Assembly (NCBI GenBank): GCA_965200805.1
Contig: OZ241384.1
Location: 3,224,001 to 3,288,000 of the forward strand
Length of the DNA: 64,000 nucleotides
Source: MPNP01 sp026709725
GTDB lineage: Bacteria; Pseudomonadota; Alphaproteobacteria; Rhodobacterales; Rhodobacteraceae
Direction: 5' to 3'
Each line of letters opens with the position of its first letter. Position 1 is the first letter of the stretch. Below are positions 62,606 through 64,000 of this stretch, in pieces. Made by a program: the position numbers and the translations under genes. The notes beneath the pieces are model-generated. The model was given only the letters and a program-made list of their open reading frames with translations. It was not told where the DNA came from and made no database searches.

Positions 62606-63673
62606 ATGGATTCAATCGGTGTTCTCATCTGCGGTCATGGCTCACGGTCTGAATCCGCGGTTGCGGAATTTGCCGCAATGGTCAGGGAGGTCCCTGCCCA
62701 TCTGCCGGACTGGCCTGTCGCCCACGGCTATCTCGAATTTGCCAATCCGGTTATCCATAAAGGCCTTGAGGAACTGCAGGCTAGGGGCTGCAATCGTATC
62801 CTTGCCGTGCCCGGCATGCTGTTTGCCGCCATGCATGCCAAGAATGATATCCCCGCTGTTCTCAACACCTATTCGGCCAAACACAGGATTTCGGTCGCTT
62901 ATGGTCGGGAGCTTGGTCTTGATCCCAAATTGCTGGAGGCATCTGCGCACAGAATTACCGCAGCGGAGGAGCAGGCCAATCATGATCGCGGATTCGTTCC
63001 CCGGGAACGGACATGCCTGGTTGTGATCGGTCGGGGTGCTTCTGACCCCGATGCAAACGGCAACATTGCCAAACTCAGCCGGATGCTCTGGGAGGGCATG
63101 GGATTTGGCTGGTGCGAACTGGGATATTCCGGTGTCACATTCCCCCTTGTTGAACCATGCCTCCAGCACACCGCCAAACTCGGCTTTGAACGAATTCTCG
63201 TCTTTCCCTACTTTCTCTTTGGCGGGATTCTCATTGATCGAATCTATGGATTCACGGATCAGGTTGCAGCAGAGCACCCGGATCTGCAGATGGTGAAGGC
63301 AGGGTATCTTGGCGACCACCCCCGCGTTCCCGAAACATTTGCCGACCGTGCCCGGGAGATCATTGATGGGGATGTGGCGATGAACTGCATGCTCTGCAAA
63401 TACCGAAGCCGGGTTCTCGGCTTCGGGCACGAAGTGGGAACGCCGCAGGAAAGTCATCATCATCATGTTGAAGGCCAGGGTGCCAGCGCGCCCGGATCAC
63501 ATGTTGAGGACTGTGAACTCTGCGGGACATTCTGCACAGGTGCCTGTCGTCTTGATCAGATACACCATCATCACCCGGATCATCATCACGACCATCATCA
63601 TCCGGTCTACCCGTTTTCGGAACACCCGCTCGGCCCGGAAAGTGTTCGCAAGACACTCAAGCAACCGTCTTGA
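62606..63673 (+). CDS. cbiX: Sirohydrochlorin/precorrin cobaltochelatase CbiX-like, with His-rich tail
   Basis: A 355-residue chelatase-fold protein. The catalytic His is in LICGHGSRSES near the start; a second half repeats the fold (CLVVIGRGASDPDANG). The C-terminus carries the MNCMLCKYRSRVLGF Cys motif, a second Cys cluster (CELCGTFCTGAC) and a His-rich tail HHHHPDHHHDHHHP, likely metal storage or a cluster site as in long CbiX proteins. AAGGA precedes the ATG by six bases. It overlaps the next gene by a TTGA junction, placing it in cobalamin synthesis. Confidence 0.9.
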   Translation: MDSIGVLICGHGSRSESAVAEFAAMVREVPAHLPDWPVAHGYLEFANPVIHKGLEELQARGCNRILAVPGMLFAAMHAKNDIPAVLNTYSAKHRISVAYGRELGLDPKLLEASAHRITAAEEQANHDRGFVPRERTCLVVIGRGASDPDANGNIAKLSRMLWEGMGFGWCELGYSGVTFPLVEPCLQHTAKLGFERILVFPYFLFGGILIDRIYGFTDQVAAEHPDLQMVKAGYLGDHPRVPETFADRAREIIDGDVAMNCMLCKYRSRVLGFGHEVGTPQESHHHHVEGQGASAPGSHVEDCELCGTFCTGACRLDQIHHHHPDHHHDHHHPVYPFSEHPLGPESVRKTLKQPS

Positions 63674-64000
63674 CCAGAATCGTCGACCCTGAGGAAATCG
63701 TGCGAAAGAGCTTCGCTCACATCCGATCCCGGATGGACCCGGGCGACCACAGCCCCGGCGTCATCCCGATCATCGAAAGGGTTGTGCATGCTGCCGGTAT
63801 GCTCGATCTCGTTGATGACGTCGCATATTCCGACGATTTTGTCGCTGCCGGACAGCATGCTCTCATCAGGCGATGCAGGATCTATTGCGACAGTGACATG
63901 GTCGCCGCCGGACTGACCCCATCGCTGCAATTCAGACGTGATCAAATCCGCGTGATGCTTGATCATGCCGATGTGGACCGGCATGCAAGAGAACACCGGA
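63670..64000 (+). CDS. cobH: Precorrin-8X methylmutase CobH/CbiC, 5' part
   Basis: The first 110 codons of a gene that runs off the right edge, starting at TTG 63670 overlapping the cbiX stop. RIVDPEEIVRKSFAHIRS, then IERVVHAAGMLDLVDDVAYS and IYCDSDMVAAGL match precorrin-8X methylmutase, which moves a methyl group from C-11 to C-12 of the corrin ring. Supports a vitamin B12 operon to the right. Confidence 0.88.
   Translation, partial: MTRIVDPEEIVRKSFAHIRSRMDPGDHSPGVIPIIERVVHAAGMLDLVDDVAYSDDFVAAGQHALIRRCRIYCDSDMVAAGLTPSLQFRRDQIRVMLDHADVDRHAREHR

Overview
The window looks like a chromosomal segment of an alphaproteobacterium. Supporting markers are a class I lysyl-tRNA synthetase, the murA / DUF2948 / UPF0262 / LMW-PTP gene order, a DUF3553 protein, the olsBA ornithine-lipid pair, an NDUFS4-like complex I accessory protein, a class II DAHP synthase, CtaA-type heme A synthase and a cysG-DUF2849-cysI-DUF934 operon. 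I cannot name the genus. Core genes are compact and often overlap by 1-4 bases; the accessory regions are GC-rich, repetitive and full of decayed genes.

Layout. 1-3190: decayed IS256-type transposase, GC-rich repeat DNA with three different tandem arrays of about 19 bp, and a small AT-rich phage-like islet between two identical 28-bp repeats. 3194-7916: autotransporter plus TbpB-like lipoprotein cassette A. 8194-9062: DUF2188 gene coupled to a gene with an in-frame TGA. 9910-22327: core block (enoyl-CoA hydratase-like protein, M32 peptidase, ctaA, trmJ, gmk, gamma-carbonic-anhydrase-like protein, olsBA, DAHP synthase, LMW phosphatase, UPF0262, DUF2948, murA). 23128-29411: tRNA-Thr, acyl-CoA ligase, ABC exporter, tRNA-Gly, CoxG-like, Nfu, TsaB. 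29532-37648: BMP-type (nucleoside-like) ABC importer followed by aldehyde dehydrogenase, SDR and P450. 37779-43875: MFS pump, enol-lactonase-like hydrolase, phase-variable secreted Calx-beta-like gene, sugar epimerase and kinase, two near-identical tRNA-Arg genes, NDUFS4-like. 44607-56151: uvrB, a small coiled-coil membrane protein, lysK, nadD, ettA and the siroheme/sulfite-reductase operon. 57176-62078: cassette B. 62606-64000: cbiX and the start of cobH/cbiC.

The most notable content is a surface-variation system. Two autotransporter genes about 54 kb apart, in the same orientation, have different passenger domains but an apparently identical 1.8-kb tail that encodes the beta-barrel and the following lipoprotein gene. 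Each has a poly-G tract (12 G and 9 G) between a conserved Shine-Dalgarno/ATG and the signal peptide. A third secreted-protein gene (Calx-beta-like) carries a 9-G tract that puts its two halves out of frame. Both cassettes, and a small coiled-coil membrane protein gene, are preceded by copies of the same dispersed module that begins with a remnant of an IS256-type end. Together this suggests slipped-strand ON/OFF switching combined with conversion of the shared export half, with mosaic passengers, all flanked by essential housekeeping genes.
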